The notes: a model not told the origin generated them from the letters alone. A DNA stretch of 28,169 bases from Cudoniella acicularis (GCA_013054445.1 JAAMPI010000685.1:1-28169); one strand, 5' to 3'; positions 8,966-19,803 are shown, counted from the stretch's first letter. Translations and numbers: made by a program.

Positions 8966-10560
8966 TTACCTGGGGTCCCTAATCTTCTTCATAACAACCG
9001 GTGCGGCAACAACAACAGACCCAGCTAGCACAGCCCAGCACAAAACCAACTCGTTGACAGGAGAAATCCCCAACGTATTGACACGAAAACTGACTGCTCC
9101 TCCAGCGGACTGAACGCCTTTGTAAAATCCAGCCAGGTTGGCGATTCTGCGACTGTCGTTTGTTAAGGCGCCGAGAAACCTTTTATCACTGTCAGTAGGA
9201 GGATCTGGGGATGGATTTCGGGGACATGACATACCAATAGAGGCAAGTTTGGTATGCTGAAGCAAGAAGGCCGAAGGACATGTACAGCGCCATTGGGCCG
9301 ACATACCCGGTATCGACGAAGTCTAGCTTTTGAGACACTCGTATGGATACCGGTTGTTGTCTCTGCCAAATATATGCACCTGACCAGACCCCACATGTCA
9401 AAAGCAACAGGATGATGGTCGCGAGTTTCGCTCTGATCGATCGCCGAATGCGTGAAGAGTCAAGTGCATAACCCATGATATACGCACCAACGATTTCAGA
9501 AACCCAGTACAAAAGATTATTTAGTGATCTAGTCCGAATAGTGAAATGCGCAAGATTGAAAGTGTTGAATTGATAAGGATAGAAGAAATTGGAGGCAAAA
9601 AACATGGGGAAGAATAAAAGGATGTAATAGTCGCTTCTGAGTGCTTCAACGAGGGCTTTCATCTCGCTTTTCCAGGTTGGCGATTGTGGGAGGATGACTT
9701 GAGATCCGTCTGAGCGGATGACGTCTTTGGCGTCGCGGAGAAACAGGGAGAGAACTGCTCCTATGATTGAGAGGCCGATGATGGCGTAGAAGGTCGCGTC
9801 TCCGACTTCGTTGGCATCAGAATGAAGGTTTTGAATGAGGGCGATCTTAATTTCACATGTCAGTAATAAAGGCGCAAAGAAAGTGAATTGAGCAATGACA
9901 TAAACGCACCAGACTTCCAAAAACGGATCCCAAATTCAATATCATCCAGAACCACGAAATCGACTTCCCTTTCGATTGCACAGTCGGATAAGCAATAGTC
10001 ACCATTCCTTGAGCTGCCCAGAATAAGCCGCCAGCAAGGCCCAATTGCAAACCGGCGAAGAGAAGGAAGCCAGCGTTCTGGGTGTGTTTGTAGCATAGCA
10101 AGCTGGATGTGTAGACTGAGTAGCCAAGGCCGCCAATACCGAGCGTGATGCGAATACCAAGTTTGTTCGTAGCAGCTCCGGCAAAGAAACCCACGACTGA
10201 AAAGACACTGTACAGAGCAACGTTGGCGTTGTTTGCCGGTCCTGCTCGCACCAGTCCAGCTCCCCCAAGGCCGTTGAGAGCATTCCACATTCCTGGTCCA
10301 AGGAGTCCAATCAAAGCGACCATAGCCAGTTGAACCATGGTAGAGCCATATTCTGGGAGAATCCCTTTTCCAGCCTGGGTTTGGGAGAGTGGTGGTGAAC
10401 GAGAAGCCAGAGGTGCCGCGAGGCTAGTACTTAAGCTTGCTTTACAGTCAAGCTTCTCTGATAACAAGCCGGAGCCTTTGCCACCATTATTACTGACTTG
10501 AAGAATCTCTGTACCGACAATCTCATCCGAAGGTGCTATTTCAATAGTGTGAAGATCCAT
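8966..10560 (-). CDS. UNC93-like major facilitator protein
   Basis: Three exons, 10560-9910, 9845-9235 and 9179-8966, joined over two GT-AG introns of 64 and 55 bp, both with TACTGAC branch sites. The product is 491 aa. A hydrophilic N-terminus of about 70 residues precedes the first membrane helix, which ends GLLGPGMWNALNGLGGAGL. The conserved UNC93 segments follow: KLGIRITLGIGGLGYSVY, AAQGMVTIAYP, and NLGSVFGSL joined at the first splice to IALIQNLHS. The C-terminal half carries YPYQFNTFNL and TGYVGPMALYM. These are hallmarks of the fungal UNC93 branch of the major facilitator superfamily (DUF895). Fungal members are mostly uncharacterised, and relatives in animals act as regulators or chaperones of other membrane proteins. 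No substrate can be assigned. No frame damage is visible. Confidence 0.88.
9180..9234 (-). other. Intron 2 of UNC93-like gene
   Basis: 55-bp GTATGT...AAAAG intron with branch CTACTGAC; phase 2, joining ...CLYW to FLGALTND. Confidence 0.75.
9846..9909 (-). other. Intron 1 of UNC93-like gene
   Basis: 64-bp GTGCGT...TTAAG intron with branch TACTGAC; phase 0, joining NLGSVFGSL to IALIQNLHS. Confidence 0.75.
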
Positions 10561-12173
10561 GGTAATGTCTGCGTTTGAGATGAGGGTGCGGGGTTGAGAT
10601 GAAATGTCGCAATGATGTTGACCGCCCAGTCGGCTTGGGCCGCTCGGCTAAAAAAGGGGCCGTAAGAGATATGAAAACCGTGACAAATAGGATGCAAGGA
10701 TAACTTGGAGCAATTCACTCAGCCCACTCTTGAAGTTATCAAGGGGTGCTGGCTTTCATGTACGGAAGCGCGGCCCAGAACAAACCGGCCAATAAGGGCC
10801 GGCCCGAGATCGGAGCAACGATACCCCGCTTCCGTGCTATGTTCTGCAGTGTGGGTTGACATATCTATCACAATCACCTCAGTGAGGTCGACTGGAAACA
10901 GCTGGGTAAGATATAGCTTCAAGAATACGTGCCTGCTTGGTATCTGGTAAGGAGTCTGATCCGGCCGAGGGTCTCGGGTTCAGATCTCTATTGTACCAAG
11001 CAAGCCCCGCATCCCGTACACCCGGGTATCACCAAGATTTCTGTATATACCCGTGTTCCAAAGGTTTCTAACCAACGCGTATGTTGTACTGCGTTGTTTG
11101 GTGGCCTTATAGGTAATACTCGTCTTACCCACATCTCAGAGGATGCATAAATCTCAGCTCGGTTTAACGATCTAGAATGTAAGCACTTACTCATGAAGCA
11201 CAACATCATAAATACTCCGATTTTTGAGGAGACACCGCTTCAGAAATCGCTCGGTTGTGTTTGCACTTGCCAATCCCAAAATACTATTTCCTGAACGACT
11301 ATTGAATATTCAGCGGTCCACATCACGAAGTGATTATGGAGGTCTTTAGAGAACAAACGGCACACGATTGTGAGATATTATCAGACAAGAAGTAAATTTC
11401 GAATTATCCATATTTCCATTTGATTTAGATAATTGTGGCTTGATTGGATGTTTTTAAGTGTTGAGTTAGATTTCAAAAAGAGGAGGCTTACCCCGTATGA
11501 GGGGTAAGGGATTCAAGTTTTACTCAGACTGGTATTGCAAGCGCCACGGATAACGACAGAATGAAAGCGCTAAGATTGGAGAATTATTCCAGGTTGCTCA
11601 GGCACAGATCGGTGCAACAAGAGTGGGAGATCGGCGGATAGGGGTGACCGAAATCTTGTACCACCATTACTCAAACGCAACGACGGGAGCGTGCTTCGGA
11701 GTTTTTATGTCGGTACGTAGCTTGTCAAACTATGATAGCTGTTTGGAAATATCTCATCGGGACCCCGCATATTAACCCCTTGGGTTTATGTAACGCTTCA
11801 GTCTGGTGTCGTCATTCAAAGGTTTGTGTAGGGATGACAATACAATCTGCTTCTGTCTTGCGTAAGTGCCTTCTACGATTGCTTATCACTGTTTCACCGC
11901 GTACAATAACTTTGCATAGTCCTACACACTACTCTGTAAGACTCCTTTACAGCAATTTATAACTCGTAATCTTGATTTTTCAAGAAGGAACGTTCAAGTA
12001 GGTGAAAATATGACAATACGTTAAGAATATTCGAACGGGAAAACGTGGAAAGACAACTTGTAAATATTGTAGACAGCACATTTAATTTTAATATAGAGAG
12101 AGAGGGATACTGTCTCTCTACTTAGAAAAATAATACATTCAATTCATAAATTTATCTTGACACCATGTTCTAT
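10561..12173. other. Intergenic region upstream of the UNC93-like gene
   Basis: About 1.6 kb. It contains CCGGCC-N6-GGCCGG with an embedded CCAAT (10785-10802, about 230 bp upstream of the UNC93-like start). It also has a 9-bp inverted repeat at 10934-11002, a perfect CTTACCCC/GGGGTAAG hairpin at 11487-11508, and a TAGAGAGA/TCTCTCTA hairpin at 12094-12120. The last lies in the probable 3' untranslated region of the neighbouring enzyme gene. No open frame with family motifs is present. Confidence 0.55.
10785..10802. promoter_or_regulatory. CCAAT box inside a CCGGCC/GGCCGG palindrome
   Basis: CCGGCC (10785-10790), the six bases AATAAG, then GGCCGG (10797-10802); CCAAT reads across 10789-10793. 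It is a plausible promoter element for the UNC93-like gene. Low confidence, as this is sequence shape only. Confidence 0.25.
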
Positions 12174-13431
12174 TTACTGAGGCCCATGGCCATTTGTTCC
12201 GTGACCATTTATCGCGTAGCCATTTGTTCCATGGCCATTTGTCCCGTGGCCATTTGTTCCATGTCCATTTGTTCCATGTCCATTTGTTCCATGTCCATTT
12301 GTCCCATTCACTCCATTTGTTCCATTTAATCCGTGGCCATTTGTCTCTGGCTCCGTATAAAACTTTTCAAACTTATACTTCTCCTCTCGTGCCCAATATT
12401 TGTTAAAACCGACGCCTTCGCATACATCTGAATAACTCAAAATCAAAGGTGGAGCACCAATCGTCATGCTCTTCTTCAAATTATCCAAAGTCTCCCTCAC
12501 ACTCTTCAAGTGAGCTGCAACTAAAGTCCAAGGATAAGCAACAGCACAGAAACCCAACTCAGCAAGATCCTTGGCAGACAAATTTTCAGTTTTGCCACCC
12601 TCAATAATGTTGGCAAATATCGGTGCTCCAACTTCCTTAACGGCCTCTTTCATGGATTCTTGATCTGGGAGGGCTTCGATGAAAACAGCGTCAACTCCAA
12701 TGCGAACGAATTCCTTGGCCCGTGAAATGGCTTCGTCCCAGCCTAAAATCAAAGAGTCGGTCCGGGCTAAAACAAAGATATCGAGACCTTCGTCACGGGC
12801 ATCGCATGCAGCTTGGACTCGAGCATATGCTTCGCCTCTGCCCACAACTGCTTTCCCCTTGGTGTGACCACATCCTAAGACATTTTTGTCAGCAAATATT
12901 TTTGTTCAAAAATCGAAAATTCCGATGTTGCTCACTCTTTGGCCACGTCTGATCCTCAATCATAATTCCAGCAGCACCAGCCAATGCGAAAGATTCAACG
13001 GTTCTCTTCACATTCATCGGACTTCCGTAACCAGTGTCACCATCAGCCATAACAGGAACAGTAACCTGTCGAACAACATTTTGAATTGTCTCGCACATCT
13101 CCTGGCAAGCAATGTATCCAGTATCAGGGAGGCCGTAAGCGCTCGCAACTGCGTAACCAGACAAGAAACACATGGGAAATCCGGCCTCCTCGACCAAGCG
13201 AGAGCTGAGTCCATCGTAGGTACAAGCGTGCGCGAGAATCTTGCTTGGGTCGTTGTGCGCTTCGATCATCATGGTGCGGAGACGTGCTGCTTGTAACGAG
13301 GGAATTCGGCCACGGACATTTGGAAGATCAAGCTTGACATCGGTGAGTTGGCCGAGTTTTCCTCCCTTTTGAGCGACTGCAGAGTCGAATTTGAATGGGT
13401 ACTCGACGATGTTGGCGGTAGATTTGGGCAT
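12174..13431 (-). CDS. Isocitrate lyase/PEP mutase superfamily enzyme with NGHGT-repeat tail
   Basis: Exons 13431-12936 and 12874-12174 flank a 61-bp GT-AG intron (branch GCTGAC) and give 398 aa. The fold's motifs are in order: ADGDTGYG (129-136, metal-binding Asp), EDQ (159-161), KRCGH (165-169, the lyase active-site signature), LARTDS (201-206) and NIIEGGKT (254-261). These place it among the carbon-carbon lyases that split 2-methylisocitrate, dimethylmalate, oxaloacetate or related acids, with Mg2+. The exact substrate cannot be read from sequence. The C-terminal 56 residues (343-398) are NG-rich repeats that the family lacks. I chose the start MPKSTAN at 13431 because a TATATAAG element lies about 110 bp upstream of it, inside a possible 59-residue in-frame extension to 13608. 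The gene is divergent from the permease at 14342, so a shared uptake-and-breakdown role is plausible. Confidence 0.88.
12177..12344 (-). repeat. 15-bp tandem repeats coding for NGHGT units
   Basis: Minus-strand 15-bp units encode Asn-Gly-His-Gly-Thr. About six near-perfect copies sit between partly diverged ones (GLNGT, GVNGT, YAING). The repeats are in frame with the enzyme and end two residues before its stop. Such arrays vary in copy number by slippage. Confidence 0.85.
12875..12935 (-). other. Intron of the lyase gene
   Basis: 61-bp GTGAGC...CTTAG intron with branch GCTGAC; phase 1. Splicing creates the Arg of the KRCGH active-site motif. Confidence 0.8.
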
Positions 13432-14341
13432 TTTGAAATTGATTCCCCGAAGACCAGGTTTTAAATGAGTATGTTGAGTCTTCCGGATGGTGTAAGGTTG
13501 AGATAAAATAAATAGTTGAGATCTAGGGGACTCGACCGTCTTATATAGGCATGTGGGTTGGAGAATGCTACCGTACCCTCGTAAGGAAATTTTCTTTAGA
13601 TTCTCCATCGTGCCTCCTAGCCGCCTCGAGATCCCCGTCTAACATGCTCCGAAATTCGGATAAAGAATGACGAGCATGGGACACGAAGGAAATGGATGTA
13701 GGTCACGGACTTGGGGTCGTATGATGTGGGTCTTCGCCCCCTGTTATGACCAGGTTGACAACGAGGGATTATTCGACGCCCAGCGAATAATGGTAACTAA
13801 TGGGAGACACAGCCAGATACCTGGGAACGCCGCTGGCCACTGTCGCGGGCGGATTGTTCTGGATCTGAGATGAAATCTAACGGTGTGGATGCAGCGGAGA
13901 AGTGCGGAGAGGCCCGGATATGTACGGAGTAGAGAACCTTGGCACAAAATTTGCCTTGGCCATTGACAAGCATTCCCCGCACTCCACCTCGCATTCTCTC
14001 CCCCCTTTTAAAGTCTAGGATATCACCTCCAGCGCCTTGGAAGCGACTGAATGAATTCATTTCGGCATCTTTGCGAGTCCTGGGAGTCCAGCAGACCAGG
14101 TCATGAGTTGACAAAGTCACATACGTCCATATAATTGGGCATCTTCCCTAGTCACATTGGGTCACATTCGGTCACATTCAGTTCTTCATATCTTGTATTT
14201 ATTAATTCAATTTTTTATTTAAATACTGCTTAGGGGTCTCCGGTTGAATTTTTGACAAGATTTCACCTCCAACGAAAAACTGGACTCTAAATTTCCGAAA
14301 GTTCTTGACGGGTGACCCCTCTGGCATTTTACGAAACTGCA
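13432..14341. promoter_or_regulatory. Divergent promoter region between lyase and permease
   Basis: About 0.9 kb separates the two divergent start codons. A TATATAAG sequence on the minus strand (about 13539-13549) suits the lyase. Three tandem 10-bp repeats at 14151-14180, plus a partial copy at 14116, suit the permease. No gene-length frame with family motifs is present. Confidence 0.5.
14151..14180. promoter_or_regulatory. Three tandem 10-bp GTCACATT repeats
   Basis: GTCACATTGG, GTCACATTCG and GTCACATTCA follow each other without a gap; a fourth GTCACAT copy starts at 14116. The 10-bp period puts the copies on one face of the helix. They lie about 160 bp before the permease start codon, as expected for an upstream activating array. 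The binding factor is unknown. Confidence 0.45.
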
Positions 14342-16108
14342 ATGTCTGCTCCAGAAGGAACATCGCCGAAGATCAGTTCTTCTCAAATTGAGAATATCAA
14401 CGATATCCCAAAATGGGCAGACGACAACAGTACAATTCAAGTACCGTCTGTGACGGATGATGTCCAGCGGAAAATACGGAGACAGGTATGTGTTTTCCGC
14501 ACCTCTTGTTTCGCTTCTATTATTCTAATCAAGTTTTGAAATCTAGTTTGACAAACATGTCCTTCCCGTTGTATGTGTGCTGTATGTGCTGTCTTATCTT
14601 GACAGAGGGAATATCGGTAATGCAAAAACTGCTGGTGCACAAGAGGCTTTGCATTTAAATAGCTCTCAGGTAAACCTCACCTCTTCAAAAGTCGTAATAT
14701 GAGAGAACATCAGCTAAAAAGTTCGCTCAGTGGACTTGGGTCCTTAATTCGTTTTATATTAGCTACGTGGTCATGGAATGGACCACTATTCTGTGGAAGA
14801 TTTTCCCTGCTCACATATATGTTGCTGTTCTTTGTGTCCTGTGAGTATACACACTGATCAACGAAACTCAAAATTTAATGACCTTATCTAGATGGGGAAC
14901 AACCGCAATGTGCTCTGGCTTCACCAATAACATGGCAAGCATGATCATTTGCAGAAGTTTCCTCGGAGTCTTCGAAGCTGGATTTGGAGCTGGTGCACCT
15001 TATTTCCTTTCCTTGTTTTACCAAAGACGCGAGCTCGGTTTGAGAGTGTCTATTCTGCTTGGGATGTCACCGCTGGCAAATTGTTTTGCTTCCGCTCTAG
15101 CCTATGGCATCACGCATATCGAGACATCTTGGGGAGCATGGCGATATTTATTCATTATTGGCATGTCTTCTGCTCCACCTCCTTTCTTTATATGTTCTAA
15201 CTTTAACATCGTAGAGGGGATACCAACCATCCTCTTCGCTCCCGTCGTCTTCTTCTACCTCGCCGATTCTCCTAGAACCGCAAAATTCCTCGATATCGAC
15301 GACCAAACATTCGCGATCGAGCGTCTTCAAACCCGCGACACGACAGCCAAAAGTAAAGTCCACTGGAAACAATTCTTCGCCGGCTTAACCGACTACCAAA
15401 ATTACATCCACACAGCAATCCACTTCTGTTGCAATTACTCATTCGCAGGACTGTCAAATTTCCTACCAACGATTATAGCAGACATGGGCTATAACTCGAT
15501 TAATGCCCAAGGACTGACGGCTCCACCCTACTTCGCCGCTTTTCTACTCTGCGTCGTAGCTGCTTTCTTCTCCGACAGATACGGAATGCGAGGCTTCGTT
15601 GTCGCAGGATTTTCCACCATGGGTTTAATCGGGTATCTGCTCTTGGCCCTTGTCAAGGACTTGGAGAACACTGGACCACGGTATCTTGGCGTTTGGTTGG
15701 CGTGCTGTGGCATTTTCCCGGCTCTAGCTATTAACATTACCTGGTTGTTGAACAATCAAGGTGGAGACTCGAAGCGCGGTGCGGGACTTGCTGTTTTGGC
15801 TACTGTTGGGCAGTGTAGCTCGTTTGTTAGTAGTGCGGTGTTTCCTACTTCTGCTGCGTAAGTCTTCCCTCATTTTAGATTTGAGACATTCTTTTGCTGA
15901 TACTTTGCAAAGGCCTTTTTACACAGTTGGTTGCTCCCTTGGTGCCGGATTCACCGGCTTGATTATTCTCCTCTCCCTCGGACTTCACTTCAAGCTCGAC
16001 ATGGAGAATAAGAGGAGAGATCGTGTTTTTGGCCCCGTCGACTCAGAAGAAAATATCGACGTTAGCAATCTTGGAGATCAGAATCCAAAATTCAGATATC
16101 TTACTTAG
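14342..16108 (+). CDS. Dal5/TNA1-type anion:cation symporter (MFS permease)
   Basis: Six exons: 14342-14485, 14547-14669, 14722-14840, 14892-15160, 15215-15857 and 15913-16108. The product is 497 aa. A 48-residue hydrophilic N-terminus is followed by about twelve membrane helices. Family marks are LSYLDRGNIGNAK after helix 1, FAQWTWVLNSFYISY, RSFLGVFEAGFGAG, WRYLFIIEGIPT (seen only after removing intron 4), SDRYGMRGF in the second half, and a C-terminus ending NPKFRYLT. This allantoate/nicotinate permease group imports organic anions such as allantoate, nicotinate, pantothenate or ureidosuccinate with protons across the plasma membrane. Which one applies here is not visible. Four introns are GT-AG; intron 4 (15161-15214) has a GC donor and is a multiple of three. 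The neighbouring divergent lyase suggests an acid substrate. Confidence 0.88.
15161..15214 (+). other. GC-AG intron 4 of the permease gene
   Basis: 54 bp, donor GCATGT, pyrimidine tract, branch TTCTAAC, acceptor GTAG. It contains no stop and is divisible by three, so retention would add 18 residues inside a conserved loop. Removal restores the family motif FIIEGIPT. Confidence 0.75.
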
Positions 16109-16389
16109 ATGTAATTCTTGGGGGCCGCGTTGGGGCTGTTGGAGCTGTGCCGCCCCCACCGACCAGCTGTGTAACATGATAAGACATTTCCTTCAAGTGC
16201 AATGGTGCCTACATGTTGTTTAGGCTGAATATGTATATTAGGCTCCCCATGTGGTACAATGGAAGTGATAAATAACCCCTTAAACCTGCACAAATCTCAG
16301 CCAGTACTTTGATCGCCTTTTTTGCTGCTGCAATTAAATCTCCGTCTCCAAATCCTGTCGAAAGCATTGCTGGTAGGCAGCACTCGAAG

Positions 16390-18813
16390 ATGTCACGAAA
16401 GATGACTTCGCTTCTCGACGACACTTCCACGGAACTAAGCCACGAACTCTTCAATTCTTTGAACAATGTAAGTTTGGGCATTTTGACTAGCGCGTAAACT
16501 TATGAATTTTCTGTTGAAGTTATTTACTTACGGAAAACAGACGTCTACCCCGAGAGAAGAATTTTCGGCTATCAAAGACCCCAGAGAGTTCTCAGCTCCG
16601 TCGACGCTTGAAGTTCAGCATGCGCAGCAAATACCTCTGGGAAGGGAGCATCCCAAGTCGGTTGCTTCACGAAGTAGGAAGGACGCATTCCTGCGAAGTC
16701 TCCTACACGTACCTGCTATCTCTATGACTTTGGGAACGCTGTCTTTAAATTTCCGAGGGGTATTCTGGCAGGCTCCAACATCGTACACCAACACAGTTCT
16801 CAACATACTCCAATTTGTCGCGAAAATTCAAGAAAGTCTCATGTTGTTTTCCTTAACGGCCATTGTCCTCCACCGGATCCGATGGGAAGTCATGACTCGT
16901 AATGGTGTTCCTTTTGGCCTTTTGAGCTCTGGACTGCAATACTCCTCAATAGGAATTTCGTGCGTTCGGATTTCCGGCAGGCCTTGGTGAGACCAAGGCT
17001 CGCACGCCAATATGCGGGACTTGTGTCTATCGTAGTTCTTTGTTTTGTCTTGGCTTCAACCACCGGTCCGTCGGCAGCAATTACTGTCTTACCTAAGCTT
17101 GAATGGTGACCGGTCCGGAAGACTTACAACAGTGCTCCATCACTTTATCTCAACAGTTCATATGGCGCCTTTTTTCCGCAAGTAGTCGAGGCTCCAACTA
17201 ATTGCAACTTCGATTTTATTAATTCCAATTGGTGTTATTTCACCAATTGCTTCAATACGATCGTGCTTGAGCGGAGCGAAGGTTCCGAATTCATTTGCCC
17301 CTCAGGTGGGATATACGACATCTTGTACTCACGTTTGTTTGATTATATGGGGCTCGGTTTGCCTTCGGTTTGGCCAGGACATATTTCGATGACAGACGGA
17401 CCCTTCTCACGAAATCTAAACCTTAACAGAATTCCTAACGCTACTGAAGGAGCATCCGATGGTTTCGTCGCTTCCGTTGTACTTGATTGGGTCAGTGTTG
17501 CATTGAGTAATTTTTGGGTCAACCTACAATCAACTAATACATATACGCGTCCTATGCTTAAGGTTTCTCCTGGCACCAACACAAGTACAGGTCTACATAA
17601 ACCATTAGTTCAGGTTGAATGCGCCACCACATATCCCACGAATTCATCATCTGCCATAATCACCTTCCCATCGCAATACCATTACCCTCAGTCGACAGCA
17701 CAAGAGGCCTGGATGATGCCGCTGGCTAAGATAATTGCTGAGACAAACTTCAGTCTTTCGAACGACATTGCTATATTTCAATGGGTAGATCTAGGTTTGC
17801 CACATGAAATCGGCCCTTCTGCCACGGCAATATTTTTTTCCTCATCTCCCTTTTCTTCTCAAAGTGATACCACAGTCGCTTGCACAATTGATGCAATATG
17901 GATGCCGTCAGAGGTTTGGGTTGACCCGACCGTGGACGAGGCAGTCCATGAAACAATCAGTGATCCTCTGGAGGAACAATATCGCTTTGCCAAGACCGAC
18001 AGCCACATGACACTAGCATCGAGCTGGCTCAATCTACTCAACGTTCAATTTGACGTCGCAGGTATTACGACATTTCAAATTTTGTGGGACTTCTGTATGC
18101 GCAGTGTGAATAATGCAAAAAATTGGAGTTTATCGAACGAGGAGTGCCTTCAAGCAGGAATGGCACTATTCGTAGCTGAGGGGCTATCAAGAAGGAAAGC
18201 TTATGTAGAAAATGAGCTTTGAGTCTGGGATGGACTCGCGTTGGCAGGACGTAATCTTACAGTGTCCACCGACTATAGCTCAGAAGCCACATACAACACT
18301 TCAACGGCGATTACAAACACTATGAGACCTTGGCTCATTGGCTCCCAAGATTTAATTGTTATATTGGACTTAGATATTTATCAATATGGTTATGGCTACG
18401 GCATGAACGGGACGGGCATTTATATCGCAGCCACTATACTTCTCATCTACGTGGTGTTAACACTCATCCATATGGCTGTCATGATCTTTGGGAGCTGGAG
18501 CAGCAACGCTTGGAGTACACCTGGTGAGCTGATTGCACTTGCTGTCAGTTCATCGCCAACGGATCTCCTTTACAATACATGCGCTGGGATCGAAGACCCA
18601 AAGACATGGAACTGGATTGTCCAAGTGCAAGAGACTAAAGAAGCACATCTTGAACTTGTGTTTAATGAGCAGATTGATCGCATAAAGGATAAAGAAGCTC
18701 ATAATGAGCGACAAAGTATCGAGTCGCAGGGCGAGCAAAGTTCAACAAGTGAGCAGGAAAAGATGGTACGAAGGAGGGTGGTGCCTGGGAAGAAGTATGG
18801 GACGCTGATATAA
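16390..18813 (+). pseudogene. Large fungal membrane glycoprotein of unknown function, decayed
   Basis: Exon 1 (16390-16467) joins exon 2 (from 16520) over a 52-bp GTAAGT...GAAG intron. The N-terminal part has helices LHVPAISMTLGTLSLNF and a QFVAKIQESLMLFSLTAIVLHRIR-like segment cut by the loop GVPFGLLSSG. A third helix (VSIVVLCFVLAST) and a long extracellular domain with many N-x-S/T sites follow. Near the end, IYIAATILLIYVVLTLIHMAV is the last helix, then a charged tail. This order matches a large group of uncharacterised ascomycete membrane proteins. Three breaks occur: a one-base loss near 16955 (frame 2 to frame 1), TGA at 17107-17109 directly after a Trp where a second Trp is likely, and TGA at 18220-18222. 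The last two fit G-to-A and C-to-T changes. Unbroken, it would be about 790 aa. Confidence 0.65.
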
Positions 18814-19803
18814 ATTATTTCTAGTATAAATTGACTGTTTAATCGTTGTTTTAGATAGCCTTACTGTAGGGCAGATTTTGCTGCATCCTTGGAGATTAAA
18901 CGGGCCAAAATTTGCAATGCCGCGGAGCTCTTGTCCAGGGGGGGACTCGCTAAAACTTACAGCACATGGGCTACCTAACCATCCCTGTAATGAGTACACT
19001 AAAGACACTGTATTTTGGTCAGCTCCCGCTATAATACAGCATATAACACCCTGAAAGTTCATGACTATTCCCTGCGCTGCGACCACCTTTGCAACCAAGA
19101 CGAGCGATAAACACCTCACGATAAATATACAACCGCGAAACAAAAAGCCCTAGCTCTTTTTCAAAATTAAAGCTGAGATAAATCCCTTTAAATTAACTGC
19201 TAAAGGTTTATTTCTGTTATGGTGTTATACGACCTGTGCGATATTTACTTCTAAGTGCAAGCCTGGCTGCAATGGAGGGGATAGCACTTCACTGTTGCAC
19301 GCACAGCATGAGTCCATCACGACAGCAAATATAACAAAACAAATCAATCGCGACCCTATTAAATTTTTGGCTCCTGCGCAATAAATAATGACTTAGAAAA
19401 CAGCTACATACAATACAAAAAGAATTGCGCAGCGCATTAAATTTGCGACGAAACGTTGGGGAGCAACTCGGTAAATTTTACGGTGCATCATGCTGGAAAT
19501 CAGGGAAGCGTTGTCCTCAAACGCCCTATTCGAAGGAAAAACATTGTCAGATAACATAGATGCTAGTTGAGTGAATGCGAACAAGATTTTTGTGCCTTTT
19601 TCTGTTATGAAAACAGTAAAAATCGTTGGGTTAGGATTGAAAAATGGTATCAGTCCACAGTGTTAGACGATTGCGAAGTTCTTCTCGCTCACCCCTAATT
19701 TCCCCCTTTTAAGCGAGAGTGACGGAGATGCACGGTCAGCTTTCTCTGGCTAAATACACATGATATATAACATATAATACTCTGTTTTCATACAATAACT
19801 TTC
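18814..19803. other. Intergenic region between convergent genes
   Basis: About 1 kb between the 3' ends of the membrane-protein pseudogene and the Zn2Cys6 factor gene. A minus-strand frame at 18742-19143 looks like a secretory leader at first, but its start is TTG and it overlaps the pseudogene's 3' end. I support no gene here. Confidence 0.6.

Noticed and set aside
10934..11002. tRNA gene
   Set aside because: The ends pair well, but no T-stem, anticodon stem or good A box can be formed.
12177..12344. CRISPR-like repeat array
   Set aside because: The units are contiguous 15-bp coding repeats without spacers in a eukaryotic gene.
12194..12406. Plus-strand His/Leu-rich frame
   Set aside because: It is the antisense shadow of the NGHGT repeats of the lyase gene.
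13432..13608. 59-residue N-terminal extension of the lyase (possible targeting sequence)
   Set aside because: A TATATAAG element lies inside it, so transcription more likely starts downstream. It has no strong amphipathic signal. It remains a minor alternative.
18742..19143. Minus-strand frame with what looks like a secretory leader and several cysteines
   Set aside because: Its first codon is TTG, not ATG. The leader lies entirely before the first in-frame ATG, and the frame runs into the 3' end of the membrane-protein pseudogene on the other strand.
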